Assembly (NCBI RefSeq): GCF_013927005.1
Contig: NZ_CP055930.1
Coordinates: 3,906,001-3,970,000 of the forward strand
Length of the DNA stretch: 64,000 bases
Direction of reading: 5' to 3'
Origin: Enterobacter sp. RHBSTW-00175
GTDB taxonomy: Bacteria; Pseudomonadota; Gammaproteobacteria; Enterobacterales; Enterobacteriaceae
Under the pieces are notes generated by a model, which worked only from the letters and a program-made list of their open reading frames with translations, made no database searches and was not told the origin of the DNA. This document shows, one piece after another, positions 43,945-54,428 of the stretch. The number at the start of each line of letters is the position of its first letter. Position 1 is the stretch's first letter. The position numbers were made by a program, and so were the translations under genes.

Positions 43945-43979
43945 CAACCAGGGCTTTATTTCCAGCCCTGGTTGTTTTA
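43945..43979 (+). terminator. Terminator after pyrD
   Basis: An 11-bp stem CAACCAGGGCT/AGCCCTGGTTG is followed by TTTTAT. It lies 20 bp after the pyrD stop. Confidence 0.8.
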
Positions 43980-44091
43980 TATTCCGTCATTGTTGCTTAT
44001 TTAAACATTATGGTCTTTTATTATTGATGTTATAAACGAAGCTACAATCAGGACATTTTTAGAACAGGGCGTTTGGGGACGGGAGAGAAAA

Positions 44092-44634
44092 ATGCGAATT
44101 AAACCTGACGATAACTGGCGCTGGTATTTTTGCGATGAGCATGACCGCATGATGCTCGATTTAGCCAATGGTATGTTGTTTCGTTCTCGTTTTGCCCGCC
44201 GAATGCTGACCCCTGATGCTTTCGCGCCGTCAGGTTTTTGCGTTGACGATGCCGCACTCTATTTCTCGTTTGAAGAGAAATGCCGCGACCTGGAACTCTC
44301 TAAAGAGCAGCGCGCTGAGCTGGTATTAAACGCGCTGGTCGCAATCCGTTTTCTGAAACCGCAGATGCCAAAAAGCTGGCATTTTCAGGCGCATGGCATG
44401 AGCTGGGAGCCAGTCACCGGGGACGCCGCCAGCGTCAATCTTAGCGATACCGCCGAAGAGGTGAGTTTGCTGGTGGTAGAGCCTGGCGAAAATGCCGCGC
44501 TCTGTTTACTGGCGCAACCCGGCGTGACAATCGCCGGGCGGATGATGCAACTAGGTGACGCAATCAAAGTGATGAACGACAGGCTGAAACCCCAACTGCG
44601 TGTTGATACCTTCAGCCTCGAGCAGGCCGTTTAA
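44092..44634 (+). CDS. zapC: Cell division protein ZapC
   Basis: A 180-residue protein, the E. coli length. It starts [13 protein letters not shown] and matches the FtsZ-bundling protein ZapC, which joins the Z-ring at midcell. Its stop codon overlaps the stop of the convergent ycbX gene by 4 bp. No motif beyond family similarity. Confidence 0.92.
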   Translation: MRIKPDDNWRWYFCDEHDRMMLDLANGMLFRSRFARRMLTPDAFAPSGFCVDDAALYFSFEEKCRDLELSKEQRAELVLNALVAIRFLKPQMPKSWHFQAHGMSWEPVTGDAASVNLSDTAEEVSLLVVEPGENAALCLLAQPGVTIAGRMMQLGDAIKVMNDRLKPQLRVDTFSLEQAV

Positions 44635-45740
44635 GCTTCCAGCTGTATCGACGTTTTCGGAATACAGCTGCAACACAAAATGGTGCCGTCATCCCCGATG
44701 GCCGATTTTTTCAGCGCACTCACTTCACCTTCTACCAGCCTGATGCGACAGCACCCGCAAATCCCGGCGCGGCACGAGTAGGGAACGCGTATTCCCGCTT
44801 GTTCCAGCTGTTCAAGTAAAACCTGCTGGTTGTTGCCCCGGATGACTTGCCCTTGCCACTGAATATCCACCACTGAAGTGGGTTCCATTTCGACATCAAC
44901 AAACTCTTCTTCCTGGCCTGAGCCATACACTTTGGCCGGCCCGCGCGCGAGAATTTCTATCTCATCGCCCACGCGGATCACGCCGCTGGAGCGAGGGATT
45001 AAGTTCTGCCCGAAATCAACATCGCCATTATCCTGCGCGGTGCGGAACGACTGAAGGGTTTTCAGCGGCTCGCCGGAAGGGTGTTTTTGTCCTTTTTCCG
45101 GGCTAACGGTGGTAAAGATGCAGCGGCTACAGGGTTTCACTACATCAAAAATCACGCTCCCGATGCGGATCACTTTCCAGGTGTCTTCCTCCCAGGCCTC
45201 TGTACCAGTAACAACCAGATTCGGGCGGAACTGCTCCATCTGGACACTGGCTTTACAGCGGCTCTGCAAATCCCGAAGCGATGCTTCGTTGGTAAGCAAA
45301 AACGGGAAACCATCAGCGAAGGAAAGCGGGACGGCGTCATGGCGCTTGACCCTGCGCGTCAGCTCAGGCCCTACCCAACGCAGCTGCACATCACGTGCGA
45401 AGAAACCACTGAGCCAGCGGTTTATTTCATCCGGGGCGATACGCGCGGTAAAATGATTCCCCCACACTTCCGTTGGGGCATCAACAGGCGCAAAATCACT
45501 GAACCGGATGACGACGCTTGAGCCGTCTGGTGCGGTCAGGTGTAAACCGTCATGCAGAGGTGAAGGGGTAAAACGAACCATTTGCGGGAACTGGCGTGCA
45601 GTAATAAATGTACCGTCAGGCTCGGTGACCATAAAAATACGATCGAAGGCAAATCCGCTCATGTCGGCCAGCGCGTGAGAAACGCCGATGCCGCGCATCG
45701 ATTTTACCGGATGAATAAAAAGCCTGGATAAAGTCGCCAC
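44631..45740 (-). CDS. ycbX: MOSC-domain molybdoenzyme YcbX with 2Fe-2S domain
   Basis: A 369-residue protein. The N-terminal beta-barrel and MOSC domain hold the K-P-C-S-R-C motif with the molybdenum-binding Cys. The C-terminal ferredoxin domain carries C-R-A-G-I-C-G-C-C and a later C-C-S-C. YcbX reduces N-hydroxylated bases such as 6-hydroxylaminopurine together with a reductase. A GTG start at 45740 with GGAG upstream matches the E. coli length; a longer frame to 45788 is not used. Confidence 0.92.
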   Translation of the reverse strand: MATLSRLFIHPVKSMRGIGVSHALADMSGFAFDRIFMVTEPDGTFITARQFPQMVRFTPSPLHDGLHLTAPDGSSVVIRFSDFAPVDAPTEVWGNHFTARIAPDEINRWLSGFFARDVQLRWVGPELTRRVKRHDAVPLSFADGFPFLLTNEASLRDLQSRCKASVQMEQFRPNLVVTGTEAWEEDTWKVIRIGSVIFDVVKPCSRCIFTTVSPEKGQKHPSGEPLKTLQSFRTAQDNGDVDFGQNLIPRSSGVIRVGDEIEILARGPAKVYGSGQEEEFVDVEMEPTSVVDIQWQGQVIRGNNQQVLLEQLEQAGIRVPYSCRAGICGCCRIRLVEGEVSALKKSAIGDDGTILCCSCIPKTSIQLEA

Positions 45741-45838
45741 TGCACACTCCCTGAAATGAAAATAAGCCTTCAACTTTAGGACATACACGCCATATTAGCT
45801 ATAATGCGCGACAATTTTCTATGAGTAAAAGTGACGAT

Positions 45839-47947
45839 ATGAATTCTCTGTTTGCCAGTACGGCCCGTGGGCTGGAAGAGCTGTTAAAAACTGAACTGGA
45901 ATCCCTCGGCGCACAGGAGTGCCAGGTCGTTCAGGGTGGTGTCCATTTTGAGGGCGACACGCGGCTTATTTACCAGAGCCTGATGTGGAGCCGTCTGGCG
46001 TCGCGCATCATGCTGCCGATGAAAGAGTGCAAGGTCTACAGCGATCTTGACCTCTATACCGGTGTACAGATGATCGACTGGACAGAGATCTTCACCCCTG
46101 ATGCGACCTTTGCGGTGCACTTCAATGGTGTGAACGATGAGATCCGCAACAGCCAGTACGGCGCGCTGCGCGTAAAAGACGCCATAGTGGACTGCTTTAC
46201 GCGCAAAAATAAGGAACGCCCGAACGTCGATCGTGAAAATCCCGACCTGCGTATCAACGTGTGGCTCAATGGCGATACCGCCAGCATTTCCCTTGATCTG
46301 AGCGGTGCAGGTCTGCACCTGCGTGGCTATCGCGACCGCACCGGTATGGCACCGATCAAAGAAACTCTGGCCGCTGCTATTGTGATGCGTTCCGGCTGGC
46401 AGCCAGGCACACCGCTGCTCGACCCGATGTGTGGTTCCGGTACGCTGCTGATTGAAGCCGCGATGCTGGCAACTGACCGCGCGCCGGGGCTGCACCGCGG
46501 CTATTGGGGATTCAAAGGTTGGGCGCAGCACGATGAAGAAATCTGGAAAGAGGTGAAGGCCGAAGCCCAGACGCGTGCGCGTAAAGGCCTGGCTGACTAC
46601 ACTTCCCATTTCTACGGCTCGGACAGCGACTCTCGCGTAATTGAGCGTGCGCGCAGCAACGCCCGTCGCGCGGGTATCGGTGATCTGGTGACCTTTGAAG
46701 TGAAAGACGTTGCTAACCTGACCAATCCGCTGCCGAAAGGCCCATACGGTACGGTTATCAGCAACCCGCCATACGGTGAGCGTCTTGACAGCGAACCCGC
46801 ACTGATTGCGCTGCACAGCCTGCTGGGTCGCAATATGAAAGACTATTTCGGTGGCTGGAACCTGTCGCTGTTCAGCGCCTCACCGGAATTGCTAAGCTGC
46901 CTGCAATTGCGTGCCGACCGCCAGTTTAAAGCGAAAAACGGCCCGCTGGACTGCGTGCAGAAAAACTACCATCTTGCAGAGAAATCCGCCGACAGCAAGC
47001 CTTCTGGTGTGGCGGAAGATTACGCCAACCGTCTGCGCAAGAACCTGAAGAAATATGAAAAATGGGCGAAACAGGAAGGTATCGAATGCTATCGCCTGTA
47101 TGACGCTGATCTGCCGGAATATAACGTGGCCGTCGACCGCTATGCGGACTGGGTCGTGATTCAGGAATATGCACCACCGAAAACCATCGATGCGCAAAAA
47201 GCGCGTCAGCGTATGCTGGATGTGATCGCGGCAACCATCGCCGTGCTGGGTATCACGCCGAACAAACTGGTGCTGAAAACCCGTGAACGTCAGAAAGGTA
47301 AAAACCAGTACCAGAAGATGAATGAGAAGGGCGACTTTATTGAAGTGGGCGAATATAACGCTCGCCTGTGGGTTAACCTGACCGATTACCTCGATACCGG
47401 CCTGTTCCTTGATCACCGTATTGCCCGTCGCATGTTAGGGCAAATGAGCAAGGGCAAAGACTTCCTGAATCTGTTCTCCTACACCGGCAGCGCCAGCGTC
47501 CACGCGGGGCTCGGCGGTGCGCGTAGCACCACCACAGTAGATATGTCCCGTACTTATCTGGAGTGGGCGGAACGTAACCTGCGCCTTAACGGGCTGACCG
47601 GACGCCAGCATCGCCTGATGCAGGCCGACGTGCTGGGCTGGCTGCGTGATACGGATGAACAGTTCGACCTGATCTTTATCGATCCACCGACCTTCTCCAA
47701 CTCCAAGCGCATGGAGGATAGCTTTGATGTTCAACGCGATCACCTGCGTCTGATGACCGACCTGAAACGCCTGTTGCGTAAAGGCGGTACCATTATGTTC
47801 TCGAACAACAAACGCGGATTCCGCATGGATCACGACGGCCTGACCGCTCTGGGACTGAAAGCACAAGAAATCAGCCAAAAAACGCTGTCTCAGGACTTTG
47901 CCCGTAACCGTCAAATTCATAACTGCTGGCTTATCTCCGCGGTCTAA
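45839..47947 (+). CDS. rlmL: Bifunctional 23S rRNA methyltransferase RlmKL
   Basis: A 702-residue fused enzyme, the E. coli length. The N-terminal THUMP domain precedes the RlmL domain ([11 protein letters not shown] and the catalytic N-P-P-Y), which methylates G2445 at N2. The C-terminal RlmK domain (S-Y-T-G-S-A and D-P-P-T-F-S-N-S) methylates G2069 at N7. ATG 45839 matches the known N-terminus; a start at 45821 would add six residues. uup follows 11 bp later. Confidence 0.95.
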   Translation: MNSLFASTARGLEELLKTELESLGAQECQVVQGGVHFEGDTRLIYQSLMWSRLASRIMLPMKECKVYSDLDLYTGVQMIDWTEIFTPDATFAVHFNGVNDEIRNSQYGALRVKDAIVDCFTRKNKERPNVDRENPDLRINVWLNGDTASISLDLSGAGLHLRGYRDRTGMAPIKETLAAAIVMRSGWQPGTPLLDPMCGSGTLLIEAAMLATDRAPGLHRGYWGFKGWAQHDEEIWKEVKAEAQTRARKGLADYTSHFYGSDSDSRVIERARSNARRAGIGDLVTFEVKDVANLTNPLPKGPYGTVISNPPYGERLDSEPALIALHSLLGRNMKDYFGGWNLSLFSASPELLSCLQLRADRQFKAKNGPLDCVQKNYHLAEKSADSKPSGVAEDYANRLRKNLKKYEKWAKQEGIECYRLYDADLPEYNVAVDRYADWVVIQEYAPPKTIDAQKARQRMLDVIAATIAVLGITPNKLVLKTRERQKGKNQYQKMNEKGDFIEVGEYNARLWVNLTDYLDTGLFLDHRIARRMLGQMSKGKDFLNLFSYTGSASVHAGLGGARSTTTVDMSRTYLEWAERNLRLNGLTGRQHRLMQADVLGWLRDTDEQFDLIFIDPPTFSNSKRMEDSFDVQRDHLRLMTDLKRLLRKGGTIMFSNNKRGFRMDHDGLTALGLKAQEISQKTLSQDFARNRQIHNCWLISAV

Positions 47948-47958
47948 AGGAAAAATAA

Positions 47959-49866
47959 ATGTCACTTATTAGCATGCACGGCGCCTGGCTGTCCTTCAGC
48001 GATGCGCCACTTCTCGATGATACTGAACTGCATATTGAAGACAACGAACGCGTCTGTCTGGTAGGTCGCAACGGCGCGGGTAAATCGACGCTGATGAAGA
48101 TCCTCAACCGTGAACAGGGTCTGGACGATGGGCGTATTGTTTACGAACAGGATCTGATTGTTTCTCGTTTACAGCAGGATCCCCCACGTAACGTGGCGGG
48201 TACTGTTTATGATTTCGTTGCGGAAGGGATTTCTGAGCAGGCTGAATACCTGAAGGGTTATCACGAAATTTCACATCTGGTGATGACCGACCCAAGTGAA
48301 AAAAACCTCAATGAGATGGCTCGCTTACAGGAACTGCTGGATCATCACGGCCTGTGGCAGCTTGAAAGCCGTATCACTGAAGTGCTGGATCAATTAGGTC
48401 TGGATGCAGATATGGAGCTGGCGTCACTTTCCGGCGGCTGGCTGCGTAAAGCGGCGCTCGGACGTGCGCTGGTCAGTGGTCCAAAAGTACTGCTGCTGGA
48501 CGAACCGACCAACCACCTGGATATCGAAGCTATTGACTGGCTGGAAGGGTTCCTGAAAACCTTTAACGGCACCATTATTTTCATCTCGCACGACCGTTCG
48601 TTTATTCGCAATATGGCAACCCGTATTGTCGATCTTGATCGCGGCAAGCTGGTGACTTACCCTGGCGATTACGATACCTATCTGCTGGAAAAAGAAGAAA
48701 ACCTGCGCGTCGAAGAGCTGCAAAATGCCGAGTTCGATCGCAAACTTGCGCAGGAAGAGGTCTGGATCCGTCAGGGCATCAAGGCGCGTCGTACCCGTAA
48801 CGAAGGCCGCGTGCGTGCCCTGAAAGCGATGCGTAATGAGCGCAGCGCTCGACGTGAAGTGATGGGCAGCGCGAAAATGCAGGTCGAAGAAGCTTCTCGC
48901 TCGGGTAAAATCGTCTTTGAAATGGAAGACGTTAATTACCAGGTTGACGGCAAAGTGCTGGTGAAAGACTTTTCTGCCCAGGTACAACGTGGCGACAAAA
49001 TTGCCCTTATCGGCCCGAACGGCTGTGGTAAAACCACACTGCTTAAGCTGATGCTGGGTCAGTTGCAGGCCGACAGTGGTCGCGTTCACTGCGGGACGAA
49101 GCTCGAAGTGGCTTACTTCGACCAGCACCGTGCGGAGCTGGACCCGGACAGAACGGTGATGGATAACCTGGCGGAAGGCAAGCAAGAGGTGATGGTTAAC
49201 GGCAAACCGCGCCACGTCCTGGGGTATTTGCAGGACTTCCTGTTCCACCCTAAACGCGCGATGACACCAGTGCGCGCGCTGTCCGGCGGTGAGCGAAATC
49301 GCCTGCTGTTGGCGCGTCTGTTCCTGAAGCCAAGTAACCTGTTGATTCTCGATGAACCGACCAACGATCTGGATGTCGAAACGCTGGAATTACTGGAAGA
49401 GCTGATTGATGGTTATCAGGGCACGGTGATGCTGGTGAGCCACGATCGTCAGTTCGTCGATAATACCGTGACTGAGTGCTGGATCTTCGAAGGTGAAGGC
49501 CGTATTGGGCAGTATGTGGGCGGTTATCACGACGCGCGCGGGCAGCAAACACAATCGCTGGCGCAAAAACAATCAAAGTCCAAAAATGGCCCGGAACCTA
49601 CTGTAACAAAAGCAGAAACAGCTAAGAAAACATCAGCTAAACTAAGTTATAACCTGCAACGCGAACTGGAAGGCCTGCCTAAACGTCTTGAAGAGCTTGA
49701 AGGCGCTCTTGAGGCTCTGCAAATTCAGGTTGCTGATGCTTCATTCTTTACGCAGTCGCACGACTATACTCAGAAAATATTGGCTGACCTCTCCAGTGCT
49801 GAACAGGAACTGGAAGAAGCATTTGAGCGCTGGGAGTACCTTGAGTCTCTGAAAAACGGCGCATAA
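47959..49866 (+). CDS. uup: ABC-F ATPase Uup
   Basis: A 635-residue ABC-F protein with two nucleotide-binding domains. Walker A motifs are G-R-N-G-A-G-K-S-T (about 36) and G-P-N-G-C-G-K-T-T (about 351); signatures L-S-G-G-W and L-S-G-G-E; Walker B L-L-L-D-E-P-T-N-H-L-D and L-I-L-D-E-P-T-N-D-L-D. The interdomain arm and the C-terminal coiled coil (about 565-635) bind DNA or ribosomes in known Uup. Loss raises precise excision of transposons. Confidence 0.95.
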   Translation: MSLISMHGAWLSFSDAPLLDDTELHIEDNERVCLVGRNGAGKSTLMKILNREQGLDDGRIVYEQDLIVSRLQQDPPRNVAGTVYDFVAEGISEQAEYLKGYHEISHLVMTDPSEKNLNEMARLQELLDHHGLWQLESRITEVLDQLGLDADMELASLSGGWLRKAALGRALVSGPKVLLLDEPTNHLDIEAIDWLEGFLKTFNGTIIFISHDRSFIRNMATRIVDLDRGKLVTYPGDYDTYLLEKEENLRVEELQNAEFDRKLAQEEVWIRQGIKARRTRNEGRVRALKAMRNERSARREVMGSAKMQVEEASRSGKIVFEMEDVNYQVDGKVLVKDFSAQVQRGDKIALIGPNGCGKTTLLKLMLGQLQADSGRVHCGTKLEVAYFDQHRAELDPDRTVMDNLAEGKQEVMVNGKPRHVLGYLQDFLFHPKRAMTPVRALSGGERNRLLLARLFLKPSNLLILDEPTNDLDVETLELLEELIDGYQGTVMLVSHDRQFVDNTVTECWIFEGEGRIGQYVGGYHDARGQQTQSLAQKQSKSKNGPEPTVTKAETAKKTSAKLSYNLQRELEGLPKRLEELEGALEALQIQVADASFFTQSHDYTQKILADLSSAEQELEEAFERWEYLESLKNGA

Positions 49867-49879
49867 ACAGGGATAAAAT

Positions 49880-51133
49880 ATGTGTGACCAGCACCATGCC
49901 GACAGGCATATATTATGCTCACAATGCGATATGCTCGTTGCGCTGCCTGTGCTGGGTCACGGACATAAGGCAACCTGTCCGCGTTGCGGTGCAACGTTAA
50001 CGACAGAGTGGGACGCACCCAGGCAGCGTCCTACTGCCTATGCCATAGCTGCTCTGTTTATGCTCCTGCTGTCTAATCTCTTCCCCTTCATTTATATGAA
50101 GGTGGGAGGGATAACCAGCCAGGTTGACCTTCTTGAAATTCCTGGTGTGATGTTCTCGGAAGATTACGCCAGCCTCGGAACCTTTTTTCTTCTGTTTGTG
50201 CAAATTGTCCCGGCCTCTTGTCTGGTCGTGATTCTGTTGCTGGTCAACCGTGTCCGGATGCCCACGCCTCTTAAAATCAAACTTGCCCGTTTCCTTTTTC
50301 AGCTAAAAAGCTGGGGAATGGCCGAGATTTTTCTGGCCGGTATTCTGGTGAGTTTCGTGAAGCTGATGGCCTATGGTGATGTGGGCATCGGCAGCAGCTT
50401 TATTCCCTGGTGTCTTTATTGTGTGCTGCAATTGCGTGCGTTTCAGTGCGTAGATCGGCGTTGGGCATGGGACGACATCGCCCCTGCACCCACGCTTGCG
50501 CAGACGGTAAAAGTGGGTGTGCCGGGTATCCGTCAGGGACTGCGTTCCTGCTCATGCTGTACCGCAGTGTTGCCTGCCGACCTGGACACGTGTCCGCGTT
50601 GCGAAACAAAAGGTTATGTACGGCGTAAAAACAGTCTTCAGTGGACGATGGCGCTGCTGGTTACGTCGATCATGCTTTATCTGCCTGCCAATATTTTGCC
50701 CATCATGATCACCGATTTGCTCGGCGATAAAATGCCTTCCACGATTATGGCGGGGGTTATATTGCTTTGGGGTGAGGGGTCTTACCCTGTGGCTCTGGTT
50801 ATTTTTATCGCCAGTATTATGGTGCCGACGTTAAAAATGATTGCGATTGCCTGGCTCTGTTGGGATGCAAAAGGGCACGGCAGGCGCGACAGTGAGCGAA
50901 TGCACTTGATTTATGAAGTTGTCGAGTTTGTCGGACGCTGGTCAATGATTGACGTGTTTGTCATCGCCGTTCTTTCCGCGTTGGTGCGGATGGGGGGGCT
51001 TATGAATATTTATCCCGCTATGGGAGCGCTGATGTTTGCGTTGGTCGTTATTATGACAATGTTTGCGGCCATGACCTTCGACCCTCGTTTATCGTGGGAT
51101 CGTGAGCCCGAGTCAAGCCATGAGGAAGAGTAA
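49880..51133 (+). CDS. pqiA: Intermembrane transport protein PqiA
   Basis: A 417-residue inner-membrane protein with eight hydrophobic segments in two PqiA halves. Two zinc-finger-like pairs, C-S-Q-C (about 14) with C-P-R-C and C-S-C-C with C-P-R-C, open each half. It works with PqiB and PqiC to move lipids between membranes and is induced by redox-cycling stress. The gap to uup is 13 bp, and pqiB begins 4 bp later. Confidence 0.94.
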   Translation: MCDQHHADRHILCSQCDMLVALPVLGHGHKATCPRCGATLTTEWDAPRQRPTAYAIAALFMLLLSNLFPFIYMKVGGITSQVDLLEIPGVMFSEDYASLGTFFLLFVQIVPASCLVVILLLVNRVRMPTPLKIKLARFLFQLKSWGMAEIFLAGILVSFVKLMAYGDVGIGSSFIPWCLYCVLQLRAFQCVDRRWAWDDIAPAPTLAQTVKVGVPGIRQGLRSCSCCTAVLPADLDTCPRCETKGYVRRKNSLQWTMALLVTSIMLYLPANILPIMITDLLGDKMPSTIMAGVILLWGEGSYPVALVIFIASIMVPTLKMIAIAWLCWDAKGHGRRDSERMHLIYEVVEFVGRWSMIDVFVIAVLSALVRMGGLMNIYPAMGALMFALVVIMTMFAAMTFDPRLSWDREPESSHEEE

Positions 51134-51137
51134 GAGC

Positions 51138-52778
51138 ATGGAAAATAAGAGTGGAGAGGCTAAAGTGCAGAAGGTCAAAAACTGGTCGCCGGTGTGGATT
51201 TTCCCCATCGTGACTGCGCTGATCGGTGCATGGATACTGTTTTACCATTATAGCCATCAGGGGCCAGAAGTGACGCTCATCACCACCAATGCTGAGGGTA
51301 TTGAGGGGGGGAAGACCACCATCAAGAGCCGTAGCGTGGATGTGGGTGTCGTTGAAAGTGCGACCCTGACCGATGATCTGACCCATGTGGAGATCAAAGC
51401 GCGCCTGAATTCCGGTATGGAAAAGCTGATGCACAGTGATTCCGTCTTCTGGGTCGTTAAGCCGCAGGTAGGACGTGAAGGGATCAGCGGTTTAGGCACA
51501 CTGTTATCGGGCGCCTATATTGAGTTGCAGCCAGGCACGAAAGGGAACCCGCCTGGCCAGTATCAACTGCTGGATTCACCTCCACTCGCGCCACCTGATG
51601 CAAAAGGGATCCGCGTCATCCTCGACAGCAAAAAAGCGGGCCAGTTAACGGCGGGCGATCCGGTGCTATTCCGTGGCTATCGTGTCGGTTCCGTTGAGAC
51701 GAGCACCTTCGATCCACAAAAAAGGTCTATCAGCTATCAGCTGTTTATCAATGCGCCAAATGACCGGCTGGTCACCAGCAACGTCCGTTTCTGGAAAGAC
51801 AGTGGGATCGCAGTTGATCTTACCTCGGCGGGGATGCGTGTTGAAATGGGTTCGTTGACCACCTTGTTTGGCGGGGGCGTGAGCTTTGATGTGCCGGAAG
51901 GGCTGGATCTGGGTCAGCCGGTTGCGGAGAAAACAGCTTTCCGACTCTTTGACGACCAGAAGAGCATTCAGGATGCACTCTATACCGACCATATCGACTT
52001 CCTGATGTTCTTTAAAGATTCAGTACGTGGCCTCCAGCCTGGCGCGCCTGTTGAGTTCCGCGGCATTCGCATGGGAACCGTGGGTCAGGTGCCATTCTTT
52101 GTTCCAGGACTGCGTCAGGTTCTGGATGACGACTACCGCATTCCGGTGCTGATCCGTATTGAACCTGAGCGTCTGCTTAATCAGATAGGTGAGAATCAGG
52201 ATATTGGGGCACATATTAACGCGTTGATGGAGCGTGGTCTGCGTGGCTCGCTGAAAACAGGTAACCTGGTGACGGGTGCACTGTATGTTGATATGGACTT
52301 CTATCCTAAAGCACCTGCGATAACCGGTATCCGTGAATTTGGTGGTTATAAGATCATTCCAACGGTGAGTAGCGGCCTGGCTCAGATCCAGCAACGTCTG
52401 ATGGATACACTGGATAAGATTAATAATCTGCCGCTGAATCCAATGATCGAGGCTGCAACAAACTCGCTCAGCGAAAGTCAGGCGACGATGCGCCGACTGC
52501 AAACCACGCTGGATAACATCAACAAAATCACCGCAAGCCAGTCCATGCAGCAACTGCCTCAGGATATGCAGAAAACGCTGCGCGAACTTAACCGCAGTAT
52601 GCAGGGCTTCCAGCCGGGTTCTGCGGCTTACAACAAGATGGTGGCAAACATGCAACGTCTTGATCAGGTATTGCGTGAACTCCAGCCGGTTCTGAAAACG
52701 CTCAACGAGAAGAGCAACGCGCTGGTGTTTGAAGCAAAAGATAAAAAGGATCCTGAGCCGAAGAGGGCAAAAGAATGA
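51138..52778 (+). CDS. pqiB: MCE-domain lipid transport protein PqiB
   Basis: A 546-residue protein, the E. coli length. One N-terminal membrane helix (V-W-I-F-P-I-V-T-A-L-I-G-A-W-I-L-F) anchors three MCE domains (about 45-140, 160-260, 280-390). A long C-terminal helix forms the needle spanning the periplasm. ATG 51138 gives the standard N-terminus; the frame extends to 51102 within pqiA but is not used. Confidence 0.95.
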   Translation: MENKSGEAKVQKVKNWSPVWIFPIVTALIGAWILFYHYSHQGPEVTLITTNAEGIEGGKTTIKSRSVDVGVVESATLTDDLTHVEIKARLNSGMEKLMHSDSVFWVVKPQVGREGISGLGTLLSGAYIELQPGTKGNPPGQYQLLDSPPLAPPDAKGIRVILDSKKAGQLTAGDPVLFRGYRVGSVETSTFDPQKRSISYQLFINAPNDRLVTSNVRFWKDSGIAVDLTSAGMRVEMGSLTTLFGGGVSFDVPEGLDLGQPVAEKTAFRLFDDQKSIQDALYTDHIDFLMFFKDSVRGLQPGAPVEFRGIRMGTVGQVPFFVPGLRQVLDDDYRIPVLIRIEPERLLNQIGENQDIGAHINALMERGLRGSLKTGNLVTGALYVDMDFYPKAPAITGIREFGGYKIIPTVSSGLAQIQQRLMDTLDKINNLPLNPMIEAATNSLSESQATMRRLQTTLDNINKITASQSMQQLPQDMQKTLRELNRSMQGFQPGSAAYNKMVANMQRLDQVLRELQPVLKTLNEKSNALVFEAKDKKDPEPKRAKE

Positions 52779-53341
52779 ATAAGTGGCTATTGATGGTTGG
52801 CGCTCTGCTTTTAACGGCGTGCAGTTCCGGTGTAGAGAACAAGAGTTACTATCAGCTACCTGTTGCAGCTCAGGCCGGCGGACAAAGCCTGGCAAGCCAG
52901 GGAAACCGCCTGTTGTGGGTTGAACAGGTAAACGTGCCTGATTATCTTGCGGGTAACGGCGTGGTCTATCAGACTAGCGATGTTAAGTATGTCATCGCGA
53001 CAAACAATCTGTGGGCCAGCCCGCTGGATCAGCAGCTGCGAAACACGCTGGTGGCTAACCTCGGAAGCCAGCTTCCTGGTTGGGTTGTCGCCTCGCAACC
53101 TCTCGGTACTGACCAGGATACCCTAAACGTCACTGTAACGGGCTTCCACGGCCGTTACGACGGTATGGTAGTGATCAGTGGCGAATGGTTGCTAAACCAT
53201 CAGGGGCAGCTGATTAAGCGTCCTTTCCATCTTGAAATGAAGCAGCAAAAAGATGGATACGATGAAATGGTGAAAGTCCTGGGACAAGGTTGGGCGCAGG
53301 AATCGGCCAGCATCGCCAGAGAGATTTCCCGGCTACCATAA
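52775..53341 (+). CDS. pqiC: Outer-membrane lipoprotein PqiC
   Basis: A 188-residue DUF330 lipoprotein. The signal peptide ends with the lipobox L-T-A-C at Cys16. It docks PqiB to the outer membrane. It overlaps the pqiB stop by 4 bp and is followed by a terminator. Formerly ymbA. Confidence 0.94.
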   Translation: MNKWLLMVGALLLTACSSGVENKSYYQLPVAAQAGGQSLASQGNRLLWVEQVNVPDYLAGNGVVYQTSDVKYVIATNNLWASPLDQQLRNTLVANLGSQLPGWVVASQPLGTDQDTLNVTVTGFHGRYDGMVVISGEWLLNHQGQLIKRPFHLEMKQQKDGYDEMVKVLGQGWAQESASIAREISRLP

Positions 53342-53356
53342 GTAAAATTCATAGTA

Positions 53357-53398
53357 AAAAGCCGCCGTCAGTCTGGTTCTGATTGCGGCTTTTTTTTC
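53357..53398 (+). terminator. Terminator after pqiC
   Basis: AAAAGCCGC and GCGGCTTTTTTTT arms enclose a loop of about 20 nt; the run of eight T supports an intrinsic terminator for the pqi operon. Confidence 0.85.
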
Positions 53399-53595
53399 GT
53401 TTTGACATCAGGTTGTTACTTGTGCCGGGTCACATTTTTTGTACAAATGATCTTCCGTATAGCTCACAAATATGACACCCGTATGAATTTCGAACATTGA
53501 CGCTGAGGCATATTCGGGGTATTCGTTATCTGTGCTTGCACACTTTGCAATCACTGTTTTCTTTCCACCAGACAAAAGAATGAGGGAAACGAGGC

Positions 53596-53763
53596 ATGAA
53601 GAGACAGAAACGAGATCGCCTGGAACGGGCTCATCAACGTGGTTATCAGGCTGGAATCGCTGGACGCTCAAAAGAAATGTGTCCTTATCAGACGATAAAT
53701 CAAAGGTCACAATGGCTGGGAGGCTGGCGAGAAGCCATCGGCGACAGGGTACTTATAGCTTGA
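53596..53763 (+). CDS. rmf: Ribosome modulation factor
   Basis: A 55-residue basic protein, the E. coli length, that begins M-K-R-Q-K-R-D-R-L-E-R-A-H and carries C-P-Y-Q-T-I-N-Q-R-S-Q-W-L-G-G-W-R. It dimerises 70S ribosomes into inactive 100S particles in stationary phase. GAGG precedes ATG 53596. It converges on fabA. Its last residues differ slightly from E. coli (A-I-G-D-R-V-L-I-A). Confidence 0.95.
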   Translation: MKRQKRDRLERAHQRGYQAGIAGRSKEMCPYQTINQRSQWLGGWREAIGDRVLIA

Positions 53764-53782
53764 TAACGTCTCTTTAAATAAA

Positions 53783-53807
53783 GAAACCTCCGCAATGCGG
53801 AGGTTTC
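53783..53807. terminator. Bidirectional terminator between rmf and fabA
   Basis: GAAACCTCCGC and GCGGAGGTTTC arms with an AAT loop lie between the two convergent genes. T-runs are short on both sides. Confidence 0.7.
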
Positions 53808-53835
53808 GCCTTTCCGGGGTTGCTTAAATCAGCAA

Positions 53836-54354
53836 TCAGAACGCAGAAGTGTCCTGGAACAGACCCACTTTCAGATCGTTTGCGGTATAGATCAGACGAC
53901 CATCTACCAGCACTTCGCCATCCGCCAGGCCCATAATCAGACGACGGTTAACAATGCGCTTGAAGTGAATGCGATAGGTGACTTTCTTCGCAGAAGGCAG
54001 AACCTGACCGGTGAATTTCACTTCGCCAACGCCCAGTGCGCGGCCTTTGCCTTCGCCGCCGAGCCAGCCCAGGTAGAAACCAACCAACTGCCACATAGCA
54101 TCAAGGCCCAGGCAGCCAGGCATTACCGGATCGCCAATAAAGTGGCAACCGAAGAACCACAGATCTGGGTTAATATCGAGTTCTGCTTCTACGTAACCCT
54201 TATCGAAGTTGCCGCCGGTTTCGGTCATTTTTACGACACGGTCCATCATCAGCATGTTCGGGGCCGGTAACTGTGGGCCTTTAGCGCCAAACAGTTCACC
54301 GCGACCAGAGGCAAGAAGGTCTTCTTTTGTATAGGATTCGCGTTTATCTACCAT
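53836..54354 (-). CDS. fabA: 3-hydroxydecanoyl-ACP dehydratase/isomerase
   Basis: A 172-residue enzyme, nearly the same as in E. coli. The catalytic His is in [12 protein letters not shown] and the Asp in L-G-L-D-A-M-W. It dehydrates 3-hydroxydecanoyl-ACP and isomerises the trans-2 to the cis-3 product, beginning unsaturated fatty acid synthesis. FadR and FabR sites lie upstream of it. Confidence 0.97.
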   Translation of the reverse strand: MVDKRESYTKEDLLASGRGELFGAKGPQLPAPNMLMMDRVVKMTETGGNFDKGYVEAELDINPDLWFFGCHFIGDPVMPGCLGLDAMWQLVGFYLGWLGGEGKGRALGVGEVKFTGQVLPSAKKVTYRIHFKRIVNRRLIMGLADGEVLVDGRLIYTANDLKVGLFQDTSAF

Positions 54355-54392
54355 GTTCTCAATAAGCCTTATTTTAGTGAAGCACGCAGGAT

Positions 54393-54410
54393 AGCTAACA
54401 CGTGTACGCT
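54393..54410 (-). promoter_or_regulatory. FabR-type operator of fabA
   Basis: On the minus strand AGCGTACACGTGTTAGCT is a near palindrome matching the FabR operator in E. coli fabA. FabR represses unsaturated fatty acid synthesis. Confidence 0.75.
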
Positions 54411-54411
54411 G

Positions 54412-54428
54412 AACAAGTCCGATCAGTT
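54412..54428 (-). promoter_or_regulatory. FadR activator site of fabA
   Basis: On the minus strand AACTGATCGGACTTGTT resembles the FadR site reported for E. coli fabA. It overlaps the ycbZ stop codon at 54423. FadR without acyl-CoA activates fabA. Confidence 0.75.

Noticed and set aside
53408..53710. A 100-codon minus-strand frame around rmf
   Set aside because: It overlaps rmf and its promoter on the other strand and shows no family resemblance.
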